Below the pieces are notes generated by a model. That model did not search any database, was not told the DNA's origin, and worked only from the letters and a program-made list of their open reading frames with translations. From contig SOKR01000149.1 of assembly GCA_004375675.1 (NCBI GenBank), forward strand, positions 1 through 23,341: a stretch of 23,341 nucleotides of DNA. The letters run 5' to 3'. The stretch comes from Dehalococcoidia bacterium (GTDB lineage Bacteria > Chloroflexota > Dehalococcoidia > Dehalococcoidales > BS750m-G39). Shown piece by piece: positions 14,317-21,529 of this stretch (within the stretch, counting starts at the first letter, position 1; each line of letters opens with the position of its first letter). Both the position numbers and the translations under genes were made by a program.

Positions 14317-17055
14317 ATGTTGGCGGAAATCAGGCTAACTATCGACGGCCGGGAGGTTAAGGCCAAGCCGGGGATGACCGTGCTCGAAGCCGCCCAGTCG
14401 GCGGACATCTATATTCCCACCCTTTGCGCCGACCCCGACCTTAAACCCTACGGCGGCTGCCGCCTTTGCATTGTCGAGATTGAGAAGTTGCGCGGCTTTC
14501 CTACCTCCTGCACCACCCCCGTCACCGAGGGCATGGTGGTTAAAACCAACACCGATGCTGTGAACGAGGTGCGCCGCACCGTCGTCGAGCTGCTCCTTTC
14601 CGACCACCCCAGCGAGTGCCTGATTTGCCACCGGCGAGAGCGCTGCGGGCCCTTCGACATCTGCCTGCGCAACGTAGCCGTGACCGAGCGCTGCGTAACC
14701 TGTGCCAAGAACGAACACTGCGAGCTGCAGGATATCGTTGACTACCTGGAAATTACCGAGCTGCCCTTCAAGCATACGGAGAGGTCCTACCCGGTTGACA
14801 CCAGCAACCCCTTCTTCTACCGCGACCTGGCTAAGTGCGTCCTCTGCGGTAAGTGCGTGCGGGTTTGCGACGAGGTGCTGGGGGTGGGGGCGGTGGCGGT
14901 AATCAACCGCGGTTTCGGCAGCAAGGTCGCCACCTTCGGCGATAAGCCGATAATAGATTCCAATTGCGTTTCCTGCGGGGAGTGCGTTGCCCGTTGCCCG
15001 GTGGGGGCGCTTATGCCCAAGGTAACCGAGCGCCCCACGAGGGAGGTGGCTACCACCTGCACCTATTGCGGGGTCGGCTGCGGGCTGTACCTGGGTGTGC
15101 GCGACGGGAAGGTAATGAGCGTGCGGGGGAAGCGGGAGGACACGGTTAACAACGGTTTCTTATGCGTTAAGGGGCGGTTCGGCTTTGACTTTATTCACCA
15201 CCAGGACAGGCTAAAATACCCGCTCATCAAGAAGAACGGAAAATTCGTCGAGGCAAGCTGGGATGAGGCGCTGGAACTGGTCGCCACCAAGCTGGGCGGC
15301 TATAAGCCCGACGAGCTGGCGGTGATTTCTTCAGCCAAGTGCACCAACGAGGACAACTATGTCGCCCAGAAGTTTGCCCGCGCCGTCTTAAAGACCAATA
15401 ATGTCGACCACTGCGCGCGCCTCTGTCACGCTCCCAGCGTGGCCGGACTGGTGCAGAGCTTCGGCAGTGGGGCGATGACCAACTCCTTCGGCGAGTTCGG
15501 GGATGCCGGCTGCATCTTCGCCATCGGCACCAACACCACCGAAGCTCACCCTATCATCGCACTGGAGCTAAAGCGGGCGGTGGACAACGGCGCCAGGCTG
15601 ATTGTGGCCAACCCGCGCGAAATCGACCTGGTGCGCTGGTCTCACCTCTGGCTGCAGCACAACCCGGGCAGCGATGTCGCCCTGTTAATGGGCATGATGA
15701 GGGTTATCGTGGATGAAGGTCTGCTCGACCAGGATTTCATCGACAAGAGGTGTGAGAACTTCGACGCCTTCAAAGTATCGCTGCAAAACTTCGACCTTAA
15801 TTCCGTGGCGCGCATTACGGGCGTGCCCAAAGATAAAATAGCCGAGGCGGCACGGATATACGCCACCGAGAAGCCGTCGGCTATCCTCTACGCTATGGGC
15901 ATTACTCAGCACTCCCACGGCACGGATAACGTTATCGCCACCGCCAACCTGGCCATGCTCACCGGCAACATCGGCAAGCCGGCGTCGGGAGTTAACCCTC
16001 TTAGGGGGCAGAATAACGTCCAGGGCGCCTGTGACATGGGGGCTTTGCCCAATGTCTATCCCGGTTACCAGGCGGTGACCGACGCCAAGGTCAAGAGCAA
16101 GTTCGAGGCTGCCTGGGGCGGCTCGCTTTCGCCGTCAGTGGGGATGCCCATCACCGAGATTGTCGAAGCCGCCTATAAGGGTAAGATAAAGGCGATGTAC
16201 CTTATCGGGGAGAACCCGCTGCTCAGCGAGCCCGATATCACCCACGCCGAAGAGGCGCTGAATAAGCTGGAGTTCCTGGTGGTACAGGATATCTTTCTCT
16301 CCGAGACGGCTGAACTGGCCGATGTTATCCTGCCCGGGGTGAGCTTTGCCGAGAAGGACGGCACCTTCACCAACACCGAACGGAGGGTGCAGAGAGTAAG
16401 GAAGGCAGTGGAGCCGATAGGGAAGAGCCGAGCCGACTGGGAGATTACCTGCCAGGTCGGCAAAAAGATGGGCAGCTCGGGCTTTGACTTTAAGAATGCT
16501 TCCCAGATTATGGATGAGATTGCCTCACTTACCCCCAGCTACGGGGGGATTGGCTATAGGCGCCTGGAAAAGAGCGGCTTGCAGTGGCCCTGCCCCACCC
16601 AAGAACACTCGGGTACGCCCATACTGCATACCCAGCAGTTTACCCGCGGCAAGGGGCAGTTTATCCCGCTGGAATATAAGCCGCCGATGGAGCTGCCCGA
16701 TAAGCAGTATCCGTTGGTGCTGACCACCGGGCGCAGCCTCTATCACTTCCACACCGGCACCATGACCCGCAGGGTGGAAGGACTGAACGTCTTGATGAGG
16801 GAAGGGGAGGTGGAGATAAATCCCGCCGATGCCGCCAAGCTGGGCATCGCCGACGGCGACAAAGTGAAGGTCGCCTCGCGGCGGGGGGAGGTGGTGGCTA
16901 AAGCTAATGTGACCGAGGCTTCGCCGGCGGGGGTGGTCTTTATGACCTTCCACTTTGCCGAAAGCCCGGCTAACAGGTTGACCAATCCCGCCCTCGACCC
17001 TGTGGCCAAGATACCTGAGTACAAAGTCTGTGCCGTGAGGGTAGAAAAGGCATAG
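14317..17055 (+). CDS. fdhA: Molybdenum/tungsten formate dehydrogenase alpha subunit, Cys type
   Basis: FdhA interconverts CO2 and formate at a bis-MGD Mo or W centre. The 912 residues start with a NuoG-like electron-entry region: [2Fe-2S] ligands Cys37, Cys48, Cys51 and Cys65; a His97/Cys101/Cys104/Cys110 motif; a second Cys126/Cys129/Cys135 motif; and two ferredoxin motifs (Cys174/177/180/184 and Cys217/220/223/227). The catalytic part has [4Fe-4S] Cys248, Cys251, Cys255 and Cys283, followed by Lys285 in CVKGRFGFDF. The active-site motif CARLCHAPSVAG has Cys370 (codon TGT) in place of selenocysteine, then His371. The C-terminal cofactor domain has TTGRSLYHFHTGTMTRR. ATG 14317 is very close to AAGGAGG; TTG 14320 is possible. 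There is no twin-arginine signal, so it is cytoplasmic. NuoE, NuoF and HoxU-like neighbours suggest an NAD(P)- and possibly ferredoxin-linked enzyme. NuoG is excluded by the active-site motif. Confidence 0.93.
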   Translation: MLAEIRLTIDGREVKAKPGMTVLEAAQSADIYIPTLCADPDLKPYGGCRLCIVEIEKLRGFPTSCTTPVTEGMVVKTNTDAVNEVRRTVVELLLSDHPSECLICHRRERCGPFDICLRNVAVTERCVTCAKNEHCELQDIVDYLEITELPFKHTERSYPVDTSNPFFYRDLAKCVLCGKCVRVCDEVLGVGAVAVINRGFGSKVATFGDKPIIDSNCVSCGECVARCPVGALMPKVTERPTREVATTCTYCGVGCGLYLGVRDGKVMSVRGKREDTVNNGFLCVKGRFGFDFIHHQDRLKYPLIKKNGKFVEASWDEALELVATKLGGYKPDELAVISSAKCTNEDNYVAQKFARAVLKTNNVDHCARLCHAPSVAGLVQSFGSGAMTNSFGEFGDAGCIFAIGTNTTEAHPIIALELKRAVDNGARLIVANPREIDLVRWSHLWLQHNPGSDVALLMGMMRVIVDEGLLDQDFIDKRCENFDAFKVSLQNFDLNSVARITGVPKDKIAEAARIYATEKPSAILYAMGITQHSHGTDNVIATANLAMLTGNIGKPASGVNPLRGQNNVQGACDMGALPNVYPGYQAVTDAKVKSKFEAAWGGSLSPSVGMPITEIVEAAYKGKIKAMYLIGENPLLSEPDITHAEEALNKLEFLVVQDIFLSETAELADVILPGVSFAEKDGTFTNTERRVQRVRKAVEPIGKSRADWEITCQVGKKMGSSGFDFKNASQIMDEIASLTPSYGGIGYRRLEKSGLQWPCPTQEHSGTPILHTQQFTRGKGQFIPLEYKPPMELPDKQYPLVLTTGRSLYHFHTGTMTRRVEGLNVLMREGEVEINPADAAKLGIADGDKVKVASRRGEVVAKANVTEASPAGVVFMTFHFAESPANRLTNPALDPVAKIPEYKVCAVRVEKA

Positions 17056-17070
17056 ACCAAAGGAGTAGCT

Positions 17071-17745
17071 TTGGCACTGCTGGTAACGCTAAACGGGACT
17101 CAAGTGAGAGGTCGCCCGGGGCAGACCATTCTTGAGCTGGCGCAGGAAAACGGCGTCGATATCCCCACGCTCTGTCACCACGCGGATTTATCTCCCCTTG
17201 GTGCCTGCCGTGTCTGCGTGGTCGAGGTGGAAGGCTCCAGGACGCTGGTCGGCTCCTGCCACACGCCCATCGCCGACGGCATGGTCATTCATACCCATTC
17301 CCCCAAGGTTTTAGAGAGCCGCAGGGTCATAGTCGAGCTTTTGCTCGCCAGCCACAGCGGCGTTTGTTATATGTGCGATAAAGCCAACATGTGCGAGTTG
17401 CGTAAAATCGCCGCCGAGCTTGACGTGGGGCTGCCCCGTTTCCAGGTGAGGAAGCATTATTACCCTCTGGAAGACGTTAGTCCCTATATCGCCCGAGACC
17501 TGACCAAGTGCATCATGTGCCGCCGCTGTGTTCGTGCCTGTAACGAGGTTGCCAAACACGATGTTTTCGCTATTGCCTACCGGGGCTTTGATTCCAAGAT
17601 TGTTGTCGATTTCGACCAGCCCATAGACAAAGAGGTTTGCCGTGATTGCGGTGTTTGTATTCCCTTCTGTCCGACAGGGGCGTTGAGCCAGCCGAGAGAG
17701 ACGAAAACAGAGAAAAAAGGGAAGCCCTTAGTTGTAACTAGTTAA
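17071..17745 (+). CDS. HoxU/NuoG-N-terminal-like iron-sulfur protein
   Basis: This 224-residue electron-transfer protein corresponds to HoxU, or to the N-terminal quarter of NuoG and HydA. It holds a [2Fe-2S] site (Cys35, Cys46, Cys49, Cys63 in PTLCHH and GACRVC), a His95-x3-Cys99-x2-Cys102-x5-Cys108 [4Fe-4S] site, and two ferredoxin-type sites (Cys147/150/153/157 and Cys190/193/196/200). It ends in a Lys-rich tail. The same modules form the N-terminus of FdhA just upstream, so the locus carries two related copies. The start is TTG at 17071 with an AAAGGAG ribosome site. It is followed by NuoE and NuoF, the diaphorase order of NAD-reducing hydrogenases, but no hydrogenase subunit is present. 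It probably wires NuoEF to FdhA or to another partner such as MetV. Confidence 0.9.
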   Translation: MALLVTLNGTQVRGRPGQTILELAQENGVDIPTLCHHADLSPLGACRVCVVEVEGSRTLVGSCHTPIADGMVIHTHSPKVLESRRVIVELLLASHSGVCYMCDKANMCELRKIAAELDVGLPRFQVRKHYYPLEDVSPYIARDLTKCIMCRRCVRACNEVAKHDVFAIAYRGFDSKIVVDFDQPIDKEVCRDCGVCIPFCPTGALSQPRETKTEKKGKPLVVTS

Positions 17746-17771
17746 TTCTCTGGTTTAGAAGGGTGGGGGAG

Positions 17772-18203
17772 ATGAATAAAACCGGCCGAAACGGGGGACG
17801 GGGAGAGCTTTTAGTGCTGCTGGAGGCAGCACAGAGTAAATCTGCGCATATATCCCGCGATACCATCACCGAGCTGGCGGAATCCCTGGACCTATCGATA
17901 GGGGAGGTCTACGGGGTCGCCAGCTTTTACTCTTTCCTCTCTACCAAGCCGCAGGGCCGGAATATCATCCGGATTTGTAAGAGCCTTCCCTGCCTGCTCA
18001 AACACGCTCAGACCATCATTGATAGCGTGCGCCAGGAAATCGGGATTCTGCCCGGTGAGACCACCCCTGACGGCAGGTTTTCTTTCGAATTGACCAATTG
18101 CATCGGCGCCTGCGATAAAGCGCCGGCAATGATGGTAAACAGCGATGTCCACGGCGACCTGACGCCGAAGAAGATAGCCAAGGTTCTACAGGCGTATAAA
18201 TGA
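17772..18203 (+). CDS. NuoE-like [2Fe-2S] subunit, copy 2
   Basis: This is a second thioredoxin-fold [2Fe-2S] subunit of the NuoE family, 143 residues. Ligands are Cys69-x4-Cys74 (CKSLPCLLKHA) and Cys110-x3-Cys114 (CIGACDKAP). The helical part has the family segment GEVYGVASFYSFL. It differs clearly from copy 1 around the cluster (CKSLPC against CRGTAC), so it is not a recent duplicate. ATG 17772 is preferred to the in-frame GTG at 17763 because the purine-rich AAGGG (17759-17763) then lies at a workable distance. It is 26 bases after the HoxU-like gene and 16 before the second NuoF, so the three probably form one NADH-linked module. Confidence 0.9.
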   Translation: MNKTGRNGGRGELLVLLEAAQSKSAHISRDTITELAESLDLSIGEVYGVASFYSFLSTKPQGRNIIRICKSLPCLLKHAQTIIDSVRQEIGILPGETTPDGRFSFELTNCIGACDKAPAMMVNSDVHGDLTPKKIAKVLQAYK

Positions 18204-18219
18204 TATCCGGAGGTTTTGA

Positions 18220-19416
18220 GTGCCTGAGAAGAGGGTAGTATTAAAGAACTGCGGGGTTATCGACCCCCAGGATATAGCCAGCTATCTGGCTGCAGACGGC
18301 TTTAAGGCTCTGGAAAAAGCCCTGAAGCTGCACCTCAAGCAGGTGATAGACGAGGTCAAGGCGTCGGAGCTGCGGGGCAGGGGAGGGGCTGGCTTTCCCT
18401 GCGGCTTGAAATGGGAGTTTGCCAGCAAAGCTCAAGGCAACGAGAAATACGTTATCTGTAACGCCGACGAGGGGGAGGTGGGGACGTTCAAGGACAGGTA
18501 TATCCTGGAGAACGACCCCTTCAGCCTTATCGAGGGCATAGCCATTGCCGGCTACGCTATCGGGGCTAAGAAAGCCTACATCTACCTCCGCGCTGAGTAC
18601 CACTTCCTGCTCGACTTGCTCCAGAATGCCATCGCTCAAGCCAAAAAGAAGGGCTTTTTGGGCCACCTCGATATCGAGGTCCGGGAGGGCGCGGGCGCTT
18701 ATGTCTGCGGAGAGGAATCAGCGCTGATGGACTCAATAGAGGGTAAAAGAGGCGAAGTGCGCTACCGGCCTCCTTTCCCGCCGACGAGCGGTCTCTGGGG
18801 CAAGCCGACGATTATCAACAACGTGGAGACGCTGACCAATATACCCCGCATCATCTTGAACGGAGCCGAATGGTTCGGTAAGATGGGCACGGAAAAGAGC
18901 AAGGGAACTAAAGTATTCTCGGTAAGCGGGGATGTGGCTAAGCCCGGAGTCTATGAGCTGGTCCTGGGCAGCCCGCTCAGGGAGCTGGTGGAAAAGCTGG
19001 CTAAGGCTGAGAAGGTCAAGACGGTGCAGATAGGCGGCGCCACGGGGAGAATTATACCCTATGCCATGATAGACGCCTCCTTATCGTTTGAGAGCGTTCT
19101 GGGAGCGGGTGCTATCACCGTCTTCGATGAGAGCCGCGATATTATCGACATCGTGGGCAAGACCATGGAGTTCCTGGCTGAGGAGTCCTGCGGCAAGTGT
19201 ACTCCCTGCCGCGAGGGCACCGAGGTGATGGTCGAGACTATGGAGAGATTGGGGAGAGGGGAGGGGTTGAAAAAGGACATCAAAGTCCTGGAGGAGCTAG
19301 CCGAAACCATGATGCTTTGCTCAATGTGCGGGCTGGGGCAGGCGGCTCCGATTCCGGTGGTGGATAGCCTGGAGCATTTTAGAGGCGAATACGAGAACCG
19401 CATTCGCCAGAGTTAG
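18220..19416 (+). CDS. NuoF-like NADH/FMN flavoprotein, minimal form (copy 2)
   Basis: This 398-residue protein is a stand-alone NuoF core that binds FMN and NAD(H) and one [4Fe-4S] cluster. It has RGRGGAGFPCGLKWEF from about residue 52, CNADEGEVGTFKDR at 80, GAYVCGEESALMDSIEG, SLBB, then Cys324, Cys327, Cys330 (ESCGKCTPCREG) and Cys370 (CSMCGLGQ). It lacks both the N-terminal thioredoxin-like domain and any C-terminal ferredoxin or GltD module, unlike the first NuoF in this window. Residue 367 is an extra Cys near the last ligand. The start is GTG at 18220 with a CCGGAGGT ribosome site. It likely pairs with NuoE copy 2 and the HoxU-like protein. MetV starts 8 bases after its stop, hinting that the module may serve methylene-THF reduction. 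Confidence 0.92.
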   Translation: MPEKRVVLKNCGVIDPQDIASYLAADGFKALEKALKLHLKQVIDEVKASELRGRGGAGFPCGLKWEFASKAQGNEKYVICNADEGEVGTFKDRYILENDPFSLIEGIAIAGYAIGAKKAYIYLRAEYHFLLDLLQNAIAQAKKKGFLGHLDIEVREGAGAYVCGEESALMDSIEGKRGEVRYRPPFPPTSGLWGKPTIINNVETLTNIPRIILNGAEWFGKMGTEKSKGTKVFSVSGDVAKPGVYELVLGSPLRELVEKLAKAEKVKTVQIGGATGRIIPYAMIDASLSFESVLGAGAITVFDESRDIIDIVGKTMEFLAEESCGKCTPCREGTEVMVETMERLGRGEGLKKDIKVLEELAETMMLCSMCGLGQAAPIPVVDSLEHFRGEYENRIRQS

Positions 19417-19424
19417 GGGTGGCT

Positions 19425-20090
19425 ATGATAACAATAACCAAGCAAAAACCGTTGGAAGAGATTTTGCCGAGCCTGGGCAAGGGCAAAAAGGTATATATTA
19501 TCGGCTGCGGCACCTGCGCCACCATATGCCACACCGGCGGCAAGGCCGAGGTGCTGGAGATGAAAGAGAAGCTCGAAGCGGAGGGCAAGAAGGTTACGGG
19601 GTGGATGGTTATCCCCACCGCCTGCGACGAGCTTACCCGCGAAGCCCTGGCCGAGAACGCCGAAGCCATTGAGCAAGCCGATGCCATACTGGTGATGAGT
19701 TGCGCCTTCGGCGTCCAGACCGTTACCATGTACAGCGATAAGGCCGTCTATCCGGCGCTGAACACCCTGTTTGTCGGTAAGGAGGAGACACCGGGGCATT
19801 TTATCGAGGTCTGTATGCAGTGCGGGAATTGTGTTCTGGCTACGACAGTGGGCATATGCCCGCTGGTAAGGTGTGCCAAGAGCCTGCTCAACGGGCCCTG
19901 CGGCGGCTCGGTTGACGGCAAGTGTGAAGTATCGCCCGATACACCCTGCGCCTGGCAGCTGATTTACGACCGCTTGAAGGCGCTGGGGCAACTGGATAAG
20001 ATGGAGGAGATTGTGCCGGTGCGAGACTGGAGCACCAGCACTTCCGGAGGCCCACGCCGATTCGTTCTCACGGATGAAACTAATGACTAA
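19425..20090 (+). CDS. metV: MetV: methylene-THF reductase C-terminal-domain iron-sulfur protein
   Basis: MetV is the small Fe-S partner of the short MetF in acetogens and passes electrons to its FAD. The protein has 221 residues from ATG 19425 and is very cysteine-rich. The N-terminal part has Cys28, Cys31, Cys35 (CGTCATICHTGG), Cys67 (TACDE) and Cys93 (MSCAFG). The C-terminal part has Cys130-x2-Cys133-x2-Cys136 (CMQCGNC), Cys145, Cys150, Cys159 (GPCGG), Cys167 and Cys175. ATG 19425 is chosen over the in-frame GTG 19419 because AGGGG at 19415-19419 then spaces properly. MetV usually neighbours metF with hdrABC-mvhD (Moorella) or rnfC2 (Acetobacterium). Here it follows HoxU-NuoE-NuoF, and neither metF copy is directly adjacent. 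The gene overlaps the histidine kinase by 8 bases. Confidence 0.87.
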   Translation: MITITKQKPLEEILPSLGKGKKVYIIGCGTCATICHTGGKAEVLEMKEKLEAEGKKVTGWMVIPTACDELTREALAENAEAIEQADAILVMSCAFGVQTVTMYSDKAVYPALNTLFVGKEETPGHFIEVCMQCGNCVLATTVGICPLVRCAKSLLNGPCGGSVDGKCEVSPDTPCAWQLIYDRLKALGQLDKMEEIVPVRDWSTSTSGGPRRFVLTDETND

Positions 20091-21525
20091 CGATAAAGAC
20101 AGCGTTTTTCTGGCTGAAGGCGGGGAGCACGAGCAGCACTCTGAAGAAGCCGCTTTTAAGATGTGGCTCAGGGTATTCGTCACCGTAAGGTGGATTACCG
20201 TCCTGGGTATCCTGGCGGCTACCTTCCTCGCTTCACGGATATTCGACATCGAGTTTCCCACCGCACCCGCCTACGGTGTGTGCGCCTTTGTCGCCCTGTG
20301 CAACCTGGCGCTCCTCTTCCAGGCGCGGAGCCTGAGGAAGATGAAAACCAGCCTTGCCATCCGCCGAGCCAGAATCTATGGCACCATTCACCTCCTGCTC
20401 GACCTGGCGGCGTTCGCCGTGCTGCTTCACTTTACCGGTGGGATTGAGAACCCCTTTATCTTCTACTTTGTGCTACACCTCATCGGCGCCAGTCTAATAC
20501 TTCACTATACGTCGGTGTACCTGTTAGCCACCTCGGTAATCGTCATGGTCTCGCTGCTGGTGGGGCTGGAGTATGCCGGGGTGATACCCCATGTAAACCT
20601 GGCTGGATTTGCCGACCCGGGGCTTTACCGGGAGGGGAGCTACGTACTGGCGATCCTGGTTGTTTTAGGCAGCGCTCTCTTCGCCGCTACCTACATGGCT
20701 ACCTCCGTTGCCGGTGAGTTGAGAAAGCGGCAGCGGGAGGTGATGCAGTTGAACCAGCGCCTCCTGGGTAAGAGAACCAGGGAGCTGGAGCAGGCTTCCC
20801 AGGAGATAGCCAAGATGGAAGAAGCCCGGAACCGCTTTCTCCGTTTCCTGGGGGTAACGGTTCACGACCTGAAAGCACCCCTGACCGCTATCCAGAGCTA
20901 TTTCTGGGTTATGCTCGGCGGCTTTGCCGGGACGCTCACCGAAAAGCAGCGGAGCATGCTGGAGAGAAGCAGCCAGAGGATTAAAGAGCTGTTGGCCCTG
21001 ATTAGCGACCTGCTGGATATTCCGCGCATCGAAACCGGACAGATGGCCCAGGAGATGAAAGATATATCCTTGAAGCCGGTAATCGAGACGGCGGTCGGGG
21101 ATATGAGCGACCTGGCCAAGCAAAAGAAGTTGAAGCTAAAGCTGGAGATTCCCAAGTCCCTTCCCCGGGTTCGCGGCTCGGCGCCCAGGCTGCAGCAGGT
21201 TGTGACCAACCTGCTCAATAACGCCATCAACTATACGCCCAAGGGCACGGTAACCGTCAGGGTGAGTCAGGACGATAAGGAGATAAAAGTCGAGGTTATG
21301 GATACCGGCATCGGTATTCCCGCCGAGGACCTGCCCCACATCTGCGAGGACTTTTTTAGAGCCAGTAACGTGGAAATAAAGGGGACGGGGCTGGGCTTAT
21401 CCATAGCCAAGAGGATTGTGGAGACTCACGGGGGCAGGATTTGGGTGGAAAGCCCCTGCCCGGAGACGGGTAAAGGGAGCAAGTTTAGCTTTACCCTGCC
21501 CAGGAAGAGAAGCAAACGGAGGTGA
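20083..21525 (+). CDS. Six-helix membrane histidine kinase, RegB-like sensor
   Basis: This 480-residue sensor kinase starts with about six membrane helices (roughly residues 34-54, 62-81, 98-116, 126-140, 143-163 and 186-207). A coiled coil (~211-250) follows, then a HisKA H-box with His261 (VTVHDLKAPLTAI) and an HATPase domain with N-box VTNLLNNAINYTP, G1 DTGIGIP and G2 GTGLGLSIAKRIV. Residues 119-125 are GGIENPF, matching the GGxxNPF quinone-sensing motif of RegB/PrrB/ActS, placed between helices 3 and 4 as in RegB. VTVRWITVLG at the first helix also resembles RegB. No cysteine lies near the H-box, so the RegB disulfide switch appears absent. ATG 20083 is chosen; ATG 20074 is possible, and 20011 would lie deep inside metV. 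Coupling to metV suggests redox control of this pathway. Confidence 0.9.
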   Translation: MTNDKDSVFLAEGGEHEQHSEEAAFKMWLRVFVTVRWITVLGILAATFLASRIFDIEFPTAPAYGVCAFVALCNLALLFQARSLRKMKTSLAIRRARIYGTIHLLLDLAAFAVLLHFTGGIENPFIFYFVLHLIGASLILHYTSVYLLATSVIVMVSLLVGLEYAGVIPHVNLAGFADPGLYREGSYVLAILVVLGSALFAATYMATSVAGELRKRQREVMQLNQRLLGKRTRELEQASQEIAKMEEARNRFLRFLGVTVHDLKAPLTAIQSYFWVMLGGFAGTLTEKQRSMLERSSQRIKELLALISDLLDIPRIETGQMAQEMKDISLKPVIETAVGDMSDLAKQKKLKLKLEIPKSLPRVRGSAPRLQQVVTNLLNNAINYTPKGTVTVRVSQDDKEIKVEVMDTGIGIPAEDLPHICEDFFRASNVEIKGTGLGLSIAKRIVETHGGRIWVESPCPETGKGSKFSFTLPRKRSKRR

Positions 21526-21529
21526 GGCG

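Noticed and set aside
15424..15426. Possible selenocysteine codon at the FdhA active site
   Set aside because: The codon is TGT (Cys), not TGA, and the frame is open throughout.
14317..17055. Assignment as NADH-quinone oxidoreductase NuoG
   Set aside because: The N-terminus is NuoG-like, but the CARLCHAPSVAG active-site motif, CVKGRFGFDF and the complete cofactor domain are those of a formate dehydrogenase. No other complex I genes are present.
20011..20082. Upstream ATG (20011) for the histidine kinase
   Set aside because: It would lie 80 bases inside metV without a ribosome site, and the added residues do not resemble kinase sequence. ATG 20083 (or 20074) gives a normal small overlap.
21416..21529. 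Upstream ATG (21416) for metF copy 2
   Set aside because: It overlaps the conserved G2 region of the kinase by 110 bases. ATG 21530 has a strong ribosome site and gives the normal MetF N-terminus.
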